Source of the DNA: QQUD01 sp039029915
GTDB lineage: Bacteria; Chloroflexota; Anaerolineae; Promineifilales; Promineifilaceae
NCBI GenBank assembly: GCA_039029915.1
Contig: JBCCFD010000294.1
Coordinates: forward strand, 1 to 9,978
Direction: 5' to 3'
Length of the DNA: 9,978 nucleotides
The number at the start of each line of letters is the position of its first letter. The stretch's first letter is position 1. Made by a program: the position numbers and the translations under genes. The notes under the pieces were generated by a model that had not been told where the DNA came from, made no database searches, and saw nothing but the letters and a program-made list of their open reading frames with translations. This document shows, piece after piece, positions 1-6,451 of the stretch.

Positions 1-540
1 CCCATTATCATCAACAGGCACAATGCCATTTTCCATTATTTGGTCAGTGCCGTGGGTTAAGCCCATGACCTCAAGCGCTTTGCTATTCACAAACATGCTG
101 TGCATATCAAAGGCGGTTAATGCTAACGGCCGTTCAGACTCAATTTCGTCTAAATGATGACGGGTTAAGGGGGTATCTGGCGAGGGTAGTGCATACGATA
201 GCTCGGTTCCCAAAACCCAAGGCCGGTCTGGATTGCCTTTTGCCCAGGCCTGCAGGGTGCTTTTTAGTTCAGCCATGCTCTCTACCTCACCCAACTTGGC
301 TTCAAGCAGTTTTTTTGCTCCCCACGCCAAATGAAAATGGCTGTCAATAAAGCCCGGAAGAAGGGAACGGCCGTTGGCATCAACGACTCGGCAATCCTCA
401 GAAGCATGCTGTTTGGCGCCCTCATTCGAGCCAACAAACACGATTTTATTGCCACTTACAACAACTGCTTCTGCCGTGGGATTGGCTTCGTCAACCGTAT
501 AAACTTTAGCATTTTGGATGAGGAGAGATTGAATGGTCAT
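1..540 (-). CDS. YtcJ-like metal-dependent amidohydrolase, 5' part (gene continues past the left edge)
   Basis: The minus strand is open from an ATG at 540-538 to the window edge, giving the first 180 residues of a larger protein (family members are usually above 500 residues). The N-terminus is the usual amidohydrolase composite beta domain (LLIQNAKVYTVDEANP, then VVVSGNKIVFVG). It leads into LLPGFIDSHFHLAWG, whose HxH pair (about residues 68-70) is the first metal-ligand motif of the superfamily. The downstream spacing and the motif ALTAFDMHSMFVNSKALE match the Amidohydro_3/YtcJ branch, which hydrolyses amide or related C-N bonds with bound metal ions; the substrate is not predictable. It is the last gene after potD, 91 bp away across an inverted repeat, so co-transcription with the polyamine transporter is possible but unproven. 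There is no clear Shine-Dalgarno before the ATG; the start was chosen because it gives the normal family N-terminus. Confidence 0.85.
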   Translation of the reverse strand, partial: MTIQSLLIQNAKVYTVDEANPTAEAVVVSGNKIVFVGSNEGAKQHASEDCRVVDANGRSLLPGFIDSHFHLAWGAKKLLEAKLGEVESMAELKSTLQAWAKGNPDRPWVLGTELSYALPSPDTPLTRHHLDEIESERPLALTAFDMHSMFVNSKALEVMGLTHGTDQIMENGIVPVDDNG

Positions 541-570
541 AAAGGGTCAATGAATTACGAAAGTGTGATC

Positions 571-616
571 AGTAAAAAGTGAAAAGTACGATTCTTGATA
601 CTTTTCACTTTTTACT
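571..616. repeat. Perfect 18-bp inverted repeat between potD and the amidohydrolase gene
   Basis: AGTAAAAAGTGAAAAGTA (571-588) is followed by a 10-base loop and its exact reverse complement (599-616). The stem starts 15 bp beyond the potD stop. In the potD transcript the distal arm is U-rich but no separate U-run follows, so it may act as a terminator or 3' stabiliser, or be a copy of a dispersed small palindromic repeat. The perfection of an 18-bp stem is seen directly; the role is inferred. Confidence 0.7.
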
Positions 617-631
617 TTTACTCTATTCGTT

Positions 632-1777
632 CTATTGTGAAGACTTTACGGCCGTCCAAAGCTCGTCATAGAGCAAAGCGGCATCGTCATCAACTTCGGT
701 TAACCAGATTAATTTTTCTTGCACTTCTGCTGTTGGATAAATGCTTTCATCGTCCAAAATTTCTTCTAGGATGAACTCATTGGCGGCAAGGTTCGGGCTA
801 GCGTAGTAGGTGAAATTGGTGATGTTTGCGCCGACCTGAGCGTCGAGAAGATAGTTCATAAAGTGAACGGCCGTGTTGTACCGCTCTGATGATGCGGTTA
901 CACAGATATTATCCAGCCATTTAACAGCACCTTCCTCTGGGATTGAGTAATACCAGTTGCCATCTTCCGCTTCTTCGTCGAACGTTTCGTAGTAGGCTTG
1001 GGCGACACCACCGCTCCAGCCTTGTGACAGGATAACCTCGTCTGGAACGAGCAAAGATGATGGATAATCTTCACTATTGAAGGTCTTCCAGTATGGTTTC
1101 GCTGCTAAGATTGTTTCTAAGATTTGATCGAGCTCATCAGGGTCGGTTGTGTTTGGATCGAGTCCTAAATAAATAGCTGCTGCAGCAGGAAGCTCGCGAG
1201 GATCATTTAAAACATTGACGCCATCACCAGAATATTGTTCCAAAATGTCAGGATCAAACATAATGGCCCAACTGGTTGGCGGATTCGCCTCAAAAAATTC
1301 GTTGCCGGCTCGGTATCCAATACCCGTGGTGCCCCATTGGTAAGGAACACAATGCTGGTTGCCTGGATCAAATGGGGCGTTCATAAATTGAGGATCAATG
1401 TTGCTGATATTTTCAAAATCGGCCGTGTCGATTTCAGCCAATAACTCTAGATCAACCATGATAGAAACCATGTAATCACTTGGGAAGATAACGTCGTACC
1501 CTTCAGCCCCCGCTTGCAATTTTGCTAGCAAATCTTCATTTGAGGCATAGGTGTCATAAATAATTTCAACGCCAAACTCTTCTTGGTAATCAACTAGGAT
1601 TTGTTCATCGATATAGTCTGCCCAGTTATAAACGCTTAACTGTTCGGCTAGTTCACCAGATGCTTCACCACCACTTTCTTCAGCAGGTCCGCCACTTGGG
1701 CCACCTGGGCCGCCACCGCAAGCTGCCAACAAAAGGGCGAGCAAAAATATGATACTTGTCAATAAAAATTTCTTCAT
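632..1777 (-). CDS. potD: Spermidine/putrescine-type ABC transporter substrate-binding lipoprotein (PotD-like)
   Basis: A 381-residue extracytoplasmic solute-binding protein that would capture polyamine and deliver it to PotBC. Residues 1-20 are a lipoprotein signal (KK, hydrophobic core, lipobox LAAC with Cys20), followed by a flexible Gly/Ser/Glu-rich linker to about residue 47. The mature domain begins with VYNWADYIDEQILVDY (49-64), the classic PotD/PotF opening. Next come GYDVIFPSDYMV (93-104), a VPYQWGTTGIGY core (144-155), SQGWSGGVAQA (251-261) and a C-terminal HFMNYLLDAQVGANI segment with ASPN. All are in family order and the length is normal. An extra Cys pair (143, 292) might form a disulfide. 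It is the fourth gene of potABCD, 52 bp after potC, with its own strong ribosome site. The exact ligand (spermidine, putrescine or another amine) cannot be read from sequence. Confidence 0.95.
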   Translation of the reverse strand: MKKFLLTSIIFLLALLLAACGGGPGGPSGGPAEESGGEASGELAEQLSVYNWADYIDEQILVDYQEEFGVEIIYDTYASNEDLLAKLQAGAEGYDVIFPSDYMVSIMVDLELLAEIDTADFENISNIDPQFMNAPFDPGNQHCVPYQWGTTGIGYRAGNEFFEANPPTSWAIMFDPDILEQYSGDGVNVLNDPRELPAAAAIYLGLDPNTTDPDELDQILETILAAKPYWKTFNSEDYPSSLLVPDEVILSQGWSGGVAQAYYETFDEEAEDGNWYYSIPEEGAVKWLDNICVTASSERYNTAVHFMNYLLDAQVGANITNFTYYASPNLAANEFILEEILDDESIYPTAEVQEKLIWLTEVDDDAALLYDELWTAVKSSQ

Positions 1778-1783
1778 TTCTTT

Positions 1784-1789
1784 CTCCTT
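1784..1789 (-). promoter_or_regulatory. Ribosome binding site of potD
   Basis: On the minus strand AAGGAG precedes the potD ATG by 6 bases, within a purine-rich 52-bp gap after potC. It is the strongest Shine-Dalgarno in the operon, consistent with the binding protein being needed in excess over the permease. Confidence 0.8.
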
Positions 1790-1829
1790 ACAATTTATTT
1801 CTTCTTCTTTTTATCTTCTAACCCAAGAA

Positions 1830-2642
1830 TTAATCTGTTCTTCTTTGGATAAGAAGTGAAATAACAACGAGCATAGTTGACCCTAAGAACATTAAGGTTG
1901 ATATCGCATTGATTTCTGGGGAAACGCCAAATCGAATTTTAGAAAAGATTAATACCGGAAGGGTTGTTGAGCCTGGCCCAGCCATAAAAAAGGTGATGAC
2001 AAAATCGTCGAGCGATAGAGTAAACGCTAAAAGTGCGCCAGCCACAATACCCGGTAAGAGAAGGGGAACGGTAACACGACGAAATGTTTCCCAAGGGTTT
2101 GCACCTAAGTCAGCAGCGGCTTCCTCAAGGGTTGAATCCATATCTGCGAGTCTGGCTCGAACTACAATTGCTACAAACGAGATGTTGAAGGCAATATGGG
2201 CAATCAGGACTGTAAATCTGCTGAGGGCGACACCCAGCAAGACAAAAAAGAGCAGGGTAGAAAGCGCCATGACTATATCAGGAATAATGATGGGCAAATA
2301 AAGAATCGCATCGTATGTGACTTTGCCCCAAAATTTGAATCGCTCCATAGCTATGGCTGTTAAGGTGCCAAGAATGGTGCTAATCACTGTTGACCAACCT
2401 GCAATCCACAGACTATTACCTAAAGCGTCACGTACAGCTGGGTCACGGAATACTTCACCATACCAATGCGTACTGAATCCCGTCCAAACGCTTACAAACC
2501 GATTGTCATTAAACGAGTAAATTATCAATATCACGATCGGCAAATAGAGGAAGATAAACATGCCTCCAGCTAGCCAGGTGAGCGCACGCTGATTAAATGA
2601 TTTGCGGACTTTTCTTCGCAGGGGGATTGGGGCGGCTGTCAT
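1830..2642 (-). CDS. potC: Polyamine ABC transporter permease, PotC type
   Basis: A 270-residue inner-membrane permease subunit. About six hydrophobic segments are visible, starting with LAGGMFIFLYLPIVILIIYSF (24-44). The PotC-type opening is followed by FNDNRFVSVWTGFSTHWY (44-61). The cytoplasmic EAA loop that docks on the ATPase is clear (EEAAADLGANPWETFRRV, 173-190, continuing to LLLPGI). The segment LSLDDFVITFFMAGPG (209-224) is a hallmark of PotC-like permeases. Length is normal. Its ATG overlaps the potB stop as ATGA (2639-2642), implying translational coupling; a GGAGG lies 12 bases upstream inside potB. It pairs with PotB to form the transmembrane channel driven by PotA. Confidence 0.95.
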   Translation of the reverse strand: MTAAPIPLRRKVRKSFNQRALTWLAGGMFIFLYLPIVILIIYSFNDNRFVSVWTGFSTHWYGEVFRDPAVRDALGNSLWIAGWSTVISTILGTLTAIAMERFKFWGKVTYDAILYLPIIIPDIVMALSTLLFFVLLGVALSRFTVLIAHIAFNISFVAIVVRARLADMDSTLEEAAADLGANPWETFRRVTVPLLLPGIVAGALLAFTLSLDDFVITFFMAGPGSTTLPVLIFSKIRFGVSPEINAISTLMFLGSTMLVVISLLIQRRTD

Positions 2643-3979
2643 GCTGTTTCTTCACCTCCAACCCGAAAGTAGATTAAGATGGCTAGCAGCATAATGGTCA
2701 TCATAATAAAGCCGATGGCAGACCCAAACGGCCAATCCCGCGCTGTCATAAATTGCTGCTGAAGCAGATTGCCTAAAAGAGCAACCTTGCCACCTCCCAT
2801 CAGCGCCGGTGTGACGTAAGCTCCCAGGGAGGGCACGAAAACAATAATTGCCGCAGCTACAATGCCTGGGAGGGATAGGGGGAGTAAAACCCGCGTTGTG
2901 CTGTAGAAATTATTGGCGCCTAAGTCGGCTGCAGCTTCAAGGAGTGACCAATCCATACGCTCAAGATTGCTGTAAATTGGCAGAACAATAAATGGAAAGA
3001 AGCCATAGAAGAGGCCCATAAAGACGGCCCCTTGATTGAACAAGAGGGGCAGCGGGTTTTCCGAGATGCCCGCTAGCCAGGCAAAAAATGATGAATTGCC
3101 ACTTAGGGCAACGGCTTGTTCATGCAGGGTGATAGTCCAAAAATTATTGATGAGCCCTGAATCGCGAAGGAGCAGCATCCAAGCATAGGTGCGCACGAGG
3201 AAGTTTGTCCAGAAAGGGATCATGACCAAGAAGATAAGTATGTTGCGCCATCTCTCTTCCTGTCGAGCTATCCAATAAGCGAAGGGATACCCAAAGATGA
3301 GGCAGACGATGGTGTTGATGATGGCTAGGTTAAATGACCGCCAGAAGATTCGGAGATAGATGAAATCTCCGCCGATGCGGCTAAAGAAACGGCCGTAATC
3401 ATCAAACAGTTCGGCAAATCCCTGCAGTGAGGTTAAATCGGGATACACAATCGTTCCTCTAGGGCCTCGTTCACTGAGGCTGATGATGAGAACGATAATA
3501 TTTGGTAGAACAAAAAAGATGATGAGCCAGTAGGCTGCACCATAATTGACTGCCCAGGCACTCTGGCGAGTGAGCAGCACGAGCATCAGGCCAGCGATTC
3601 CAATGAAGAAAACACCGCCATAAAAATCTTGCGTACTAATCCAATAGAAAAGTGATAAGCCAATAAGGATGATATTTCGAGCCATTCCCATCAGTCGAGC
3701 CGATGGCAAGTTTCTGAGGAGTAGAAAGCCAATGATTAGATCTAATCCCGCGCCTATGCCGTAAATTAAATACGCCATAATGGGCGGGAGATTGGCTAGC
3801 TGATTTTCTAGCTCGAATGGTGCCCATCCGATGGATGAAAATGTCACCCAGCGAAAGAGAAGGAGGATCCAGAGCAGCCCGTGGGCCAGAAAAACCCAAG
3901 ACGCCACGCGCAAAATGGGTTCCATTCTGGTTGTGATTGGCTGCGAGTCTGTTTGGGGAGAAACGGCCGTTGTTGTCAT
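2639..3979 (-). CDS. potB: Polyamine ABC transporter permease, PotB type, with extra N-terminal membrane module
   Basis: The protein is 446 residues, about 150 longer than usual PotB (roughly 280-300). Residues 146-446 are the normal permease: first helix YWLIIFFVLPNIIVLIISL (150-168), then ARQEERWRNILIFLVMIPFWTNFLVRTYAW (238-267, the PotB signature region), and an EAA loop (EAAADLGANNFYSTTRV, 348-364, to SLPGI). A longer than usual segment (about 282-316) sits between LINNF and the next helix. Residues 1-145 add a polar start and about four hydrophobic segments (near 25-45, 67-88, 101-114, 121-137) that are not part of the BPD_transp_1 fold; I do not recognise their family. The reading frame is continuous, so this is a genuine fusion as read. 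GGAG lies 7 bases before the ATG, inside the end of potA; the gap to potA is 4 bp. Confidence 0.93.
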   Translation of the reverse strand: MTTTAVSPQTDSQPITTRMEPILRVASWVFLAHGLLWILLLFRWVTFSSIGWAPFELENQLANLPPIMAYLIYGIGAGLDLIIGFLLLRNLPSARLMGMARNIILIGLSLFYWISTQDFYGGVFFIGIAGLMLVLLTRQSAWAVNYGAAYWLIIFFVLPNIIVLIISLSERGPRGTIVYPDLTSLQGFAELFDDYGRFFSRIGGDFIYLRIFWRSFNLAIINTIVCLIFGYPFAYWIARQEERWRNILIFLVMIPFWTNFLVRTYAWMLLLRDSGLINNFWTITLHEQAVALSGNSSFFAWLAGISENPLPLLFNQGAVFMGLFYGFFPFIVLPIYSNLERMDWSLLEAAADLGANNFYSTTRVLLPLSLPGIVAAAIIVFVPSLGAYVTPALMGGGKVALLGNLLQQQFMTARDWPFGSAIGFIMMTIMLLAILIYFRVGGEETA

Positions 3980-3983
3980 GTGC

Positions 3984-5072
3984 TTACTCCGTCAACACCT
4001 GAGCGTTTTGAACCGCCCACTGAACCGAAACGGGATCGCCTGATTCAAAATTTAGCGTTTGTTCGTGGCCCAGATTCTGGACTCGCACAAATAGCTTGTC
4101 GTTGGTTTCTAACTCTACTTGGTAGCGTGTGTCAGTACCAATATAGATCACATCCCGAACGTGGCCGTTGATAGAAACACGGCCGTTTTCTCCATTCACT
4201 TCATTCTGAGGCACCAGCCATATTTTTTCAGGGCGAATGGCTAGCGTTGCTGACATCCCTTTGGCGATTTGAGACTTGGTGTGACCCGCAAATGTGATAC
4301 CGGCCGACTCTAAAACTGTCTTTTCACCTGATTCAACCACGTGACCATCGATAAAGTTCGTTTCACCGATAAAATCAGCCACAAAACGATTGGCTGGCTC
4401 CTCATAAATCTCACGTGATGGGCCAACCTGCTGCACCACCCCATCATTCATGATGGCAATCCGATTCGACATCGTAATTGCTTCTTCCTGATCGTGAGTA
4501 ACATAGATAAACGTAATGCCGACCTCAGATTGAATTTGTTTAAGCTCCAACTGCATCGCTTTGCGTAATTTGAGATCTAATGCCCCTAAAGGCTCATCTA
4601 GTAATAGCACTCGAGGACGGTTGACCAGCGCGCGAGCCAGCGCGACGCGCTGTTTTTGCCCGCCTGAAAGCTGGTTAGGGCGTCGGTCGATAAACCGGCC
4701 CATCTGGACCTGTTCTAAAGCGTCTTTGACGCGCTTTGAGATATCGGTTTTGTTGACCTTGGCCATTTCCAAACCAAAAGCAACGTTTTGCTCAACAGTC
4801 ATGTGGGGGAAGAGGGCATAATTTTGAAAAACAGTGTTCACAGGGCGCTGATAAGCAGGGATGCCAGCCACTGGCTCACCCATAATGAAGACTTCTCCTT
4901 CAGTTGGTTGCTCAAAACCAGCCACCATCCGTAAAGTGGTTGTTTTGCCACAGCCACTTGGGCCAAGAAGGGAGAAAAATTCACCATCCCCAATCTCTAA
5001 AGTCATCGATTCAACAGCGACAAAATCACCGAATCGCTTGGTTACTTGTTCAAGTTTTACGCTTGTTGACAA
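3984..5072 (-). CDS. potA: Polyamine ABC transporter ATP-binding subunit PotA
   Basis: A 362-residue cytoplasmic ATPase energising the PotBC channel. It has Walker A GPSGCGKTT (37-45), the Q-loop with VFQNYALFPH (81-90), the ABC signature LSGGQ (135-139), Walker B RVLLLDEP (154-161, catalytic Glu160) and the switch His193 in YVTHDQEEA. The C-terminal third, from about residue 235, is a TOBE-type regulatory domain (FIGETNFIDG, LAIRPEKI). This architecture and sequence match PotA of the CUT1/polyamine class. The start is TTG at 5072-5070: GAGGAAG lies just upstream, an upstream ATG is followed immediately by TGA, and the next in-frame Met (residue 23) would cut into the nucleotide-binding fold. 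It is the first gene of potABCD, 176 bp after lrp on the same strand. Confidence 0.95.
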   Translation of the reverse strand: MSTSVKLEQVTKRFGDFVAVESMTLEIGDGEFFSLLGPSGCGKTTTLRMVAGFEQPTEGEVFIMGEPVAGIPAYQRPVNTVFQNYALFPHMTVEQNVAFGLEMAKVNKTDISKRVKDALEQVQMGRFIDRRPNQLSGGQKQRVALARALVNRPRVLLLDEPLGALDLKLRKAMQLELKQIQSEVGITFIYVTHDQEEAITMSNRIAIMNDGVVQQVGPSREIYEEPANRFVADFIGETNFIDGHVVESGEKTVLESAGITFAGHTKSQIAKGMSATLAIRPEKIWLVPQNEVNGENGRVSINGHVRDVIYIGTDTRYQVELETNDKLFVRVQNLGHEQTLNFESGDPVSVQWAVQNAQVLTE

Positions 5073-5077
5073 TGTTT

Positions 5078-5084
5078 CTTCCTC
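5078..5084 (-). promoter_or_regulatory. Ribosome binding site fixing the potA TTG start
   Basis: GAGGAAG on the minus strand sits 5 bases before TTG at 5072-5070. It decides the non-ATG start of potA. Confidence 0.7.
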
Positions 5085-5101
5085 ACATAAGAAATTTTAA
5101 A

Positions 5102-5143
5102 TTCTTCCAGAGAAGAAGTATTTAAAAACTTTGGTAACAAAGT
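5102..5143 (-). promoter_or_regulatory. Two small hairpins in the potA leader
   Basis: Two 6-bp stems with 4-base loops lie in tandem: TTCTTC/GAAGAA (5102-5107 with 5112-5117) and ACTTTG/CAAAGT (5128-5133 with 5138-5143). Read on the minus strand, the second is followed by TTTTAAA, so it resembles a weak intrinsic terminator or attenuator before potA. The stems are short and A/T-rich and may be coincidental. The rest of the 176-bp gap between lrp and potA (including CCTCGAGG at 5191-5198) has no recognisable promoter or riboswitch. Confidence 0.3.
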
Positions 5144-5248
5144 GCTTAAATGTTCCGATTTGAAAACCCTGTTAGATAGACGCTTCGGAACCTCGAGGAA
5201 ACGGAGTTTGGAGCCGTCGTTTTATTCAAAGCAGGCACATCGTTTCAC

Positions 5249-5725
5249 TTAATCACAAACAACTATCTTCTCTTCAACTTCATCAACGACGCTTACCTCT
5301 TCCAATTTATAGGTGTGTAACACCATTGCTGAAACGGTCCGTTGCACACCATTCACCTGTTGCAGTTTGTGACGAATAAATGAGGCTAAATGTTCTCTGT
5401 CCCGACAGCGAACCTCTACCATGAGATCGTATTCGCCAGAAACCATTAAAAGGTAGCTGACCTCGGCAAAGGATTCTATTTGTTTGGCGGCTTCATCTAA
5501 ATGGGGTGGGGCAACGGTGACTTGTATGATGGCTGGGGCTTCAAAGCCAACCTTGTGTGGGTCGACTAAACCAATGATTCGGATAACATCCTCTTCGATG
5601 AGCCGGGCGGCTCTTTTGCGAATCGTGCCTTCGGTCACGCCTAATGCTTTGGCAATTTCAGTAAACGGCCGTCTGCCGTCTTCCTGCAGGTGTGACAAAA
5701 TTTGGTAATCGAGCTTATCCATCAT
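5249..5725 (-). CDS. Lrp/AsnC-family transcriptional regulator
   Basis: With the ATG at 5725-5723 this is a 158-residue DNA-binding regulator of normal Lrp/AsnC length. MMDKLDYQILSHLQEDGR is the usual family N-terminus. It is followed by a winged helix-turn-helix (FTEIAKALGVTEGTIRKRAARLIEEDVI) and then a RAM ligand-binding/oligomerisation domain with VSGEYDLMVEVRC and LASFIRHKLQQVNGVQRTVSAMVLHTYK. The frame is also open to a TTG at 5782 (19 more residues), with a weak AAGG before it, but that TTG is part of a likely -35 hexamer. I prefer ATG, although it has no good Shine-Dalgarno. Lrp-family proteins sense amino acids or related small molecules. Being just upstream of potABCD on the same strand, it may regulate amine uptake; this is inference from position. 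An inverted repeat in its promoter suggests autoregulation. Confidence 0.9.
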   Translation of the reverse strand: MMDKLDYQILSHLQEDGRRPFTEIAKALGVTEGTIRKRAARLIEEDVIRIIGLVDPHKVGFEAPAIIQVTVAPPHLDEAAKQIESFAEVSYLLMVSGEYDLMVEVRCRDREHLASFIRHKLQQVNGVQRTVSAMVLHTYKLEEVSVVDEVEEKIVVCD

Positions 5726-5754
5726 ATTTTTACGAGCATCGTTTGATTTGGGCG

Positions 5755-5782
5755 ATTTTATTACGATATTCGTATTTGTCAA
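5755..5782 (-). promoter_or_regulatory. Predicted sigma70-type promoter of the lrp-family gene
   Basis: On the minus strand TTGACA (5782-5777) and TAAAAT (5760-5755) are separated by 16 bases. Five of six bases match the -10 consensus and all six match the -35. Transcription would begin near 5748, about 23 bases before the ATG at 5725. Confidence 0.55.
5762..5774. promoter_or_regulatory. Inverted repeat in the lrp promoter spacer (candidate operator)
   Basis: TACGA-TAT-TCGTA is a perfect 5-bp dyad placed between the -35 and -10 elements of the lrp promoter. A protein bound here would block RNA polymerase; autoregulation by the Lrp-family protein is the simplest idea. Function is inferred from position only. 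Confidence 0.4.
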
Positions 5783-5812
5783 AAAATATACCTTATAAAG
5801 AAATGAACACGC

Positions 5813-5840
5813 TTGACAAAAGGCAAATTCAAAGAATAAT
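5813..5840 (+). promoter_or_regulatory. Predicted sigma70-type promoter of the fur-family gene
   Basis: TTGACA (5813-5818) and AATAAT (5835-5840) are separated by 16 bases on the plus strand. Matches to consensus are six and five of six. Start of transcription would be near 5847, leaving a leader of about 65 bases to the TTG at 5912. A 7-bp dyad AATCTTC/GAAGATT (5838-5844 with 5859-5865) overlaps the -10 region. Confidence 0.5.
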
Positions 5841-5875
5841 CTTCAAACTCAATATTCGGAAGATTCTTTTTGTGT

Positions 5876-5886
5876 TGATTGAATCA
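5876..5886. promoter_or_regulatory. Palindrome upstream of fur, possible Fur-type operator
   Basis: TGATT-G-AATCA is a perfect 11-bp palindrome centred on 5881. It is the core of an imperfect 7-1-7 arrangement (GTTGATT-G-AATCATT), the layout used by many Fur/Zur/PerR boxes. It would sit in the leader between the promoter and the preferred TTG start, fitting autorepression. The binding protein is not shown by sequence. Confidence 0.35.
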
Positions 5887-5900
5887 TTTGACAAGAGAGC

Positions 5901-5907
5901 GGAAGGG
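5901..5907 (+). promoter_or_regulatory. Ribosome binding site favouring the 5912 start of fur
   Basis: GGAAGGG lies 4 bases before the TTG at 5912. The upstream in-frame TTG at 5879 has no such signal and overlaps the 5876-5886 palindrome. Confidence 0.5.
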
Positions 5908-5911
5908 TTTT

Positions 5912-6346
5912 TTGCAAAAAATATCAGAACTTATTATTCAGCTTCGTGAGCGGGGTTATCGAATTACGCCCCAAAGACAGATGGTGCTTAATGCCCTGTG
6001 GAAAAAGGGGGGACACGCCACAGCACTGGAGGTGTATTCAACTGTTACTGATGAATTTCCAGGGCTAAACAAGGCAACAGTTTACCGGACGCTTGATTTT
6101 CTAGCTGATGAAAAAATTGTGACGCGGTCTGAATTAAACGGCCGTTTGCTTTATGAACTCGCTGGAGAGGAACCGCATCATCATTTGCACTGTACCAATT
6201 GTGGCAATATGACCCATCTCGATAATCATCATTTTGCAGATTTGCTGACCCATCTTGCGCATGAACATCATTTTAAAGCAAATCTTAGCCATCTTGTGAT
6301 TCCTGGTCTTTGCAGAAATTGCCAAGAAAGTATGGACACCAAATAG
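5912..6346 (+). CDS. Fur-superfamily metal-responsive transcriptional regulator
   Basis: About 144 residues from the preferred TTG at 5912; the frame stays open to another TTG at 5879 (155 residues). The DNA-binding half starts with IIQLRERGYRITPQRQMVLNAL, the typical Fur opening, and runs through the winged helix (ALEVYSTVTDEFPGLNKATVYRTLDFLADEKIV). The C-terminal dimer domain begins with EEPHHHLHCTNCGNM, holding the His cluster and the first CxxC. A second CxxC (CRNC) is near the end; together these form the structural zinc site of Fur, Zur and PerR proteins. Many other His residues (HHF, HEHH) are available for regulatory metal. The sensed metal cannot be assigned; the convergent cobalt/nickel-type ECF operon makes nickel, cobalt or zinc worth considering. 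The gene is alone on the plus strand, divergent from lrp and convergent with cbiO. Confidence 0.9.
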   Translation: MQKISELIIQLRERGYRITPQRQMVLNALWKKGGHATALEVYSTVTDEFPGLNKATVYRTLDFLADEKIVTRSELNGRLLYELAGEEPHHHLHCTNCGNMTHLDNHHFADLLTHLAHEHHFKANLSHLVIPGLCRNCQESMDTK

Positions 6347-6416
6347 GTTTCTGACCTACAAAAATCTGTCAGGTTTGTGACTGGTAATGGCAGCCTTCCA
6401 TAAAATGGAAACCTGA
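6344..6416. repeat. Inverted repeats between convergent fur and cbiO (possible two-way transcript end)
   Basis: Several overlapping dyads lie in this gap: TAGGT/ACCTA (6344-6348 with 6354-6358), CTGAC/GTCAG (6351-6355 with 6368-6372), TCAGGTTT/AAACCTGA (6369-6376 with 6409-6416) and TTCCAT/ATGGAA with a 3-base loop (6396-6401 with 6405-6410). Some share bases, so alternative folds compete. No clean U-run follows on either strand, so a standard intrinsic terminator is not established. The position between convergent stops fits a transcript-end structure or a small palindromic repeat. Confidence 0.4.
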
Positions 6417-6451
6417 AAGGTCTTGCCGTGATGGGTGTAATTTATACTAAT

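Noticed and set aside
120..582. Plus-strand open frames opposite the amidohydrolase gene
   Set aside because: They are antisense to a clear family protein on the minus strand, and their translations resemble no known protein.
5723..5782. TTG start at 5782 for the Lrp-family gene
   Set aside because: The TTG is the beginning of a TTGACA -35 hexamer, and the extra residues do not belong to the family N-terminus. A weak AAGG upstream leaves some doubt.
5692..5949. 85-codon plus-strand open frame across the lrp-fur gap
   Set aside because: It overlaps the lrp start, both promoters and the fur start, lacks a ribosome site and has no protein-like features.
6396..6410. Intrinsic terminator for fur
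   Set aside because: The 6-bp stem has no U-run after it on either strand, so it is listed only as an inverted repeat.
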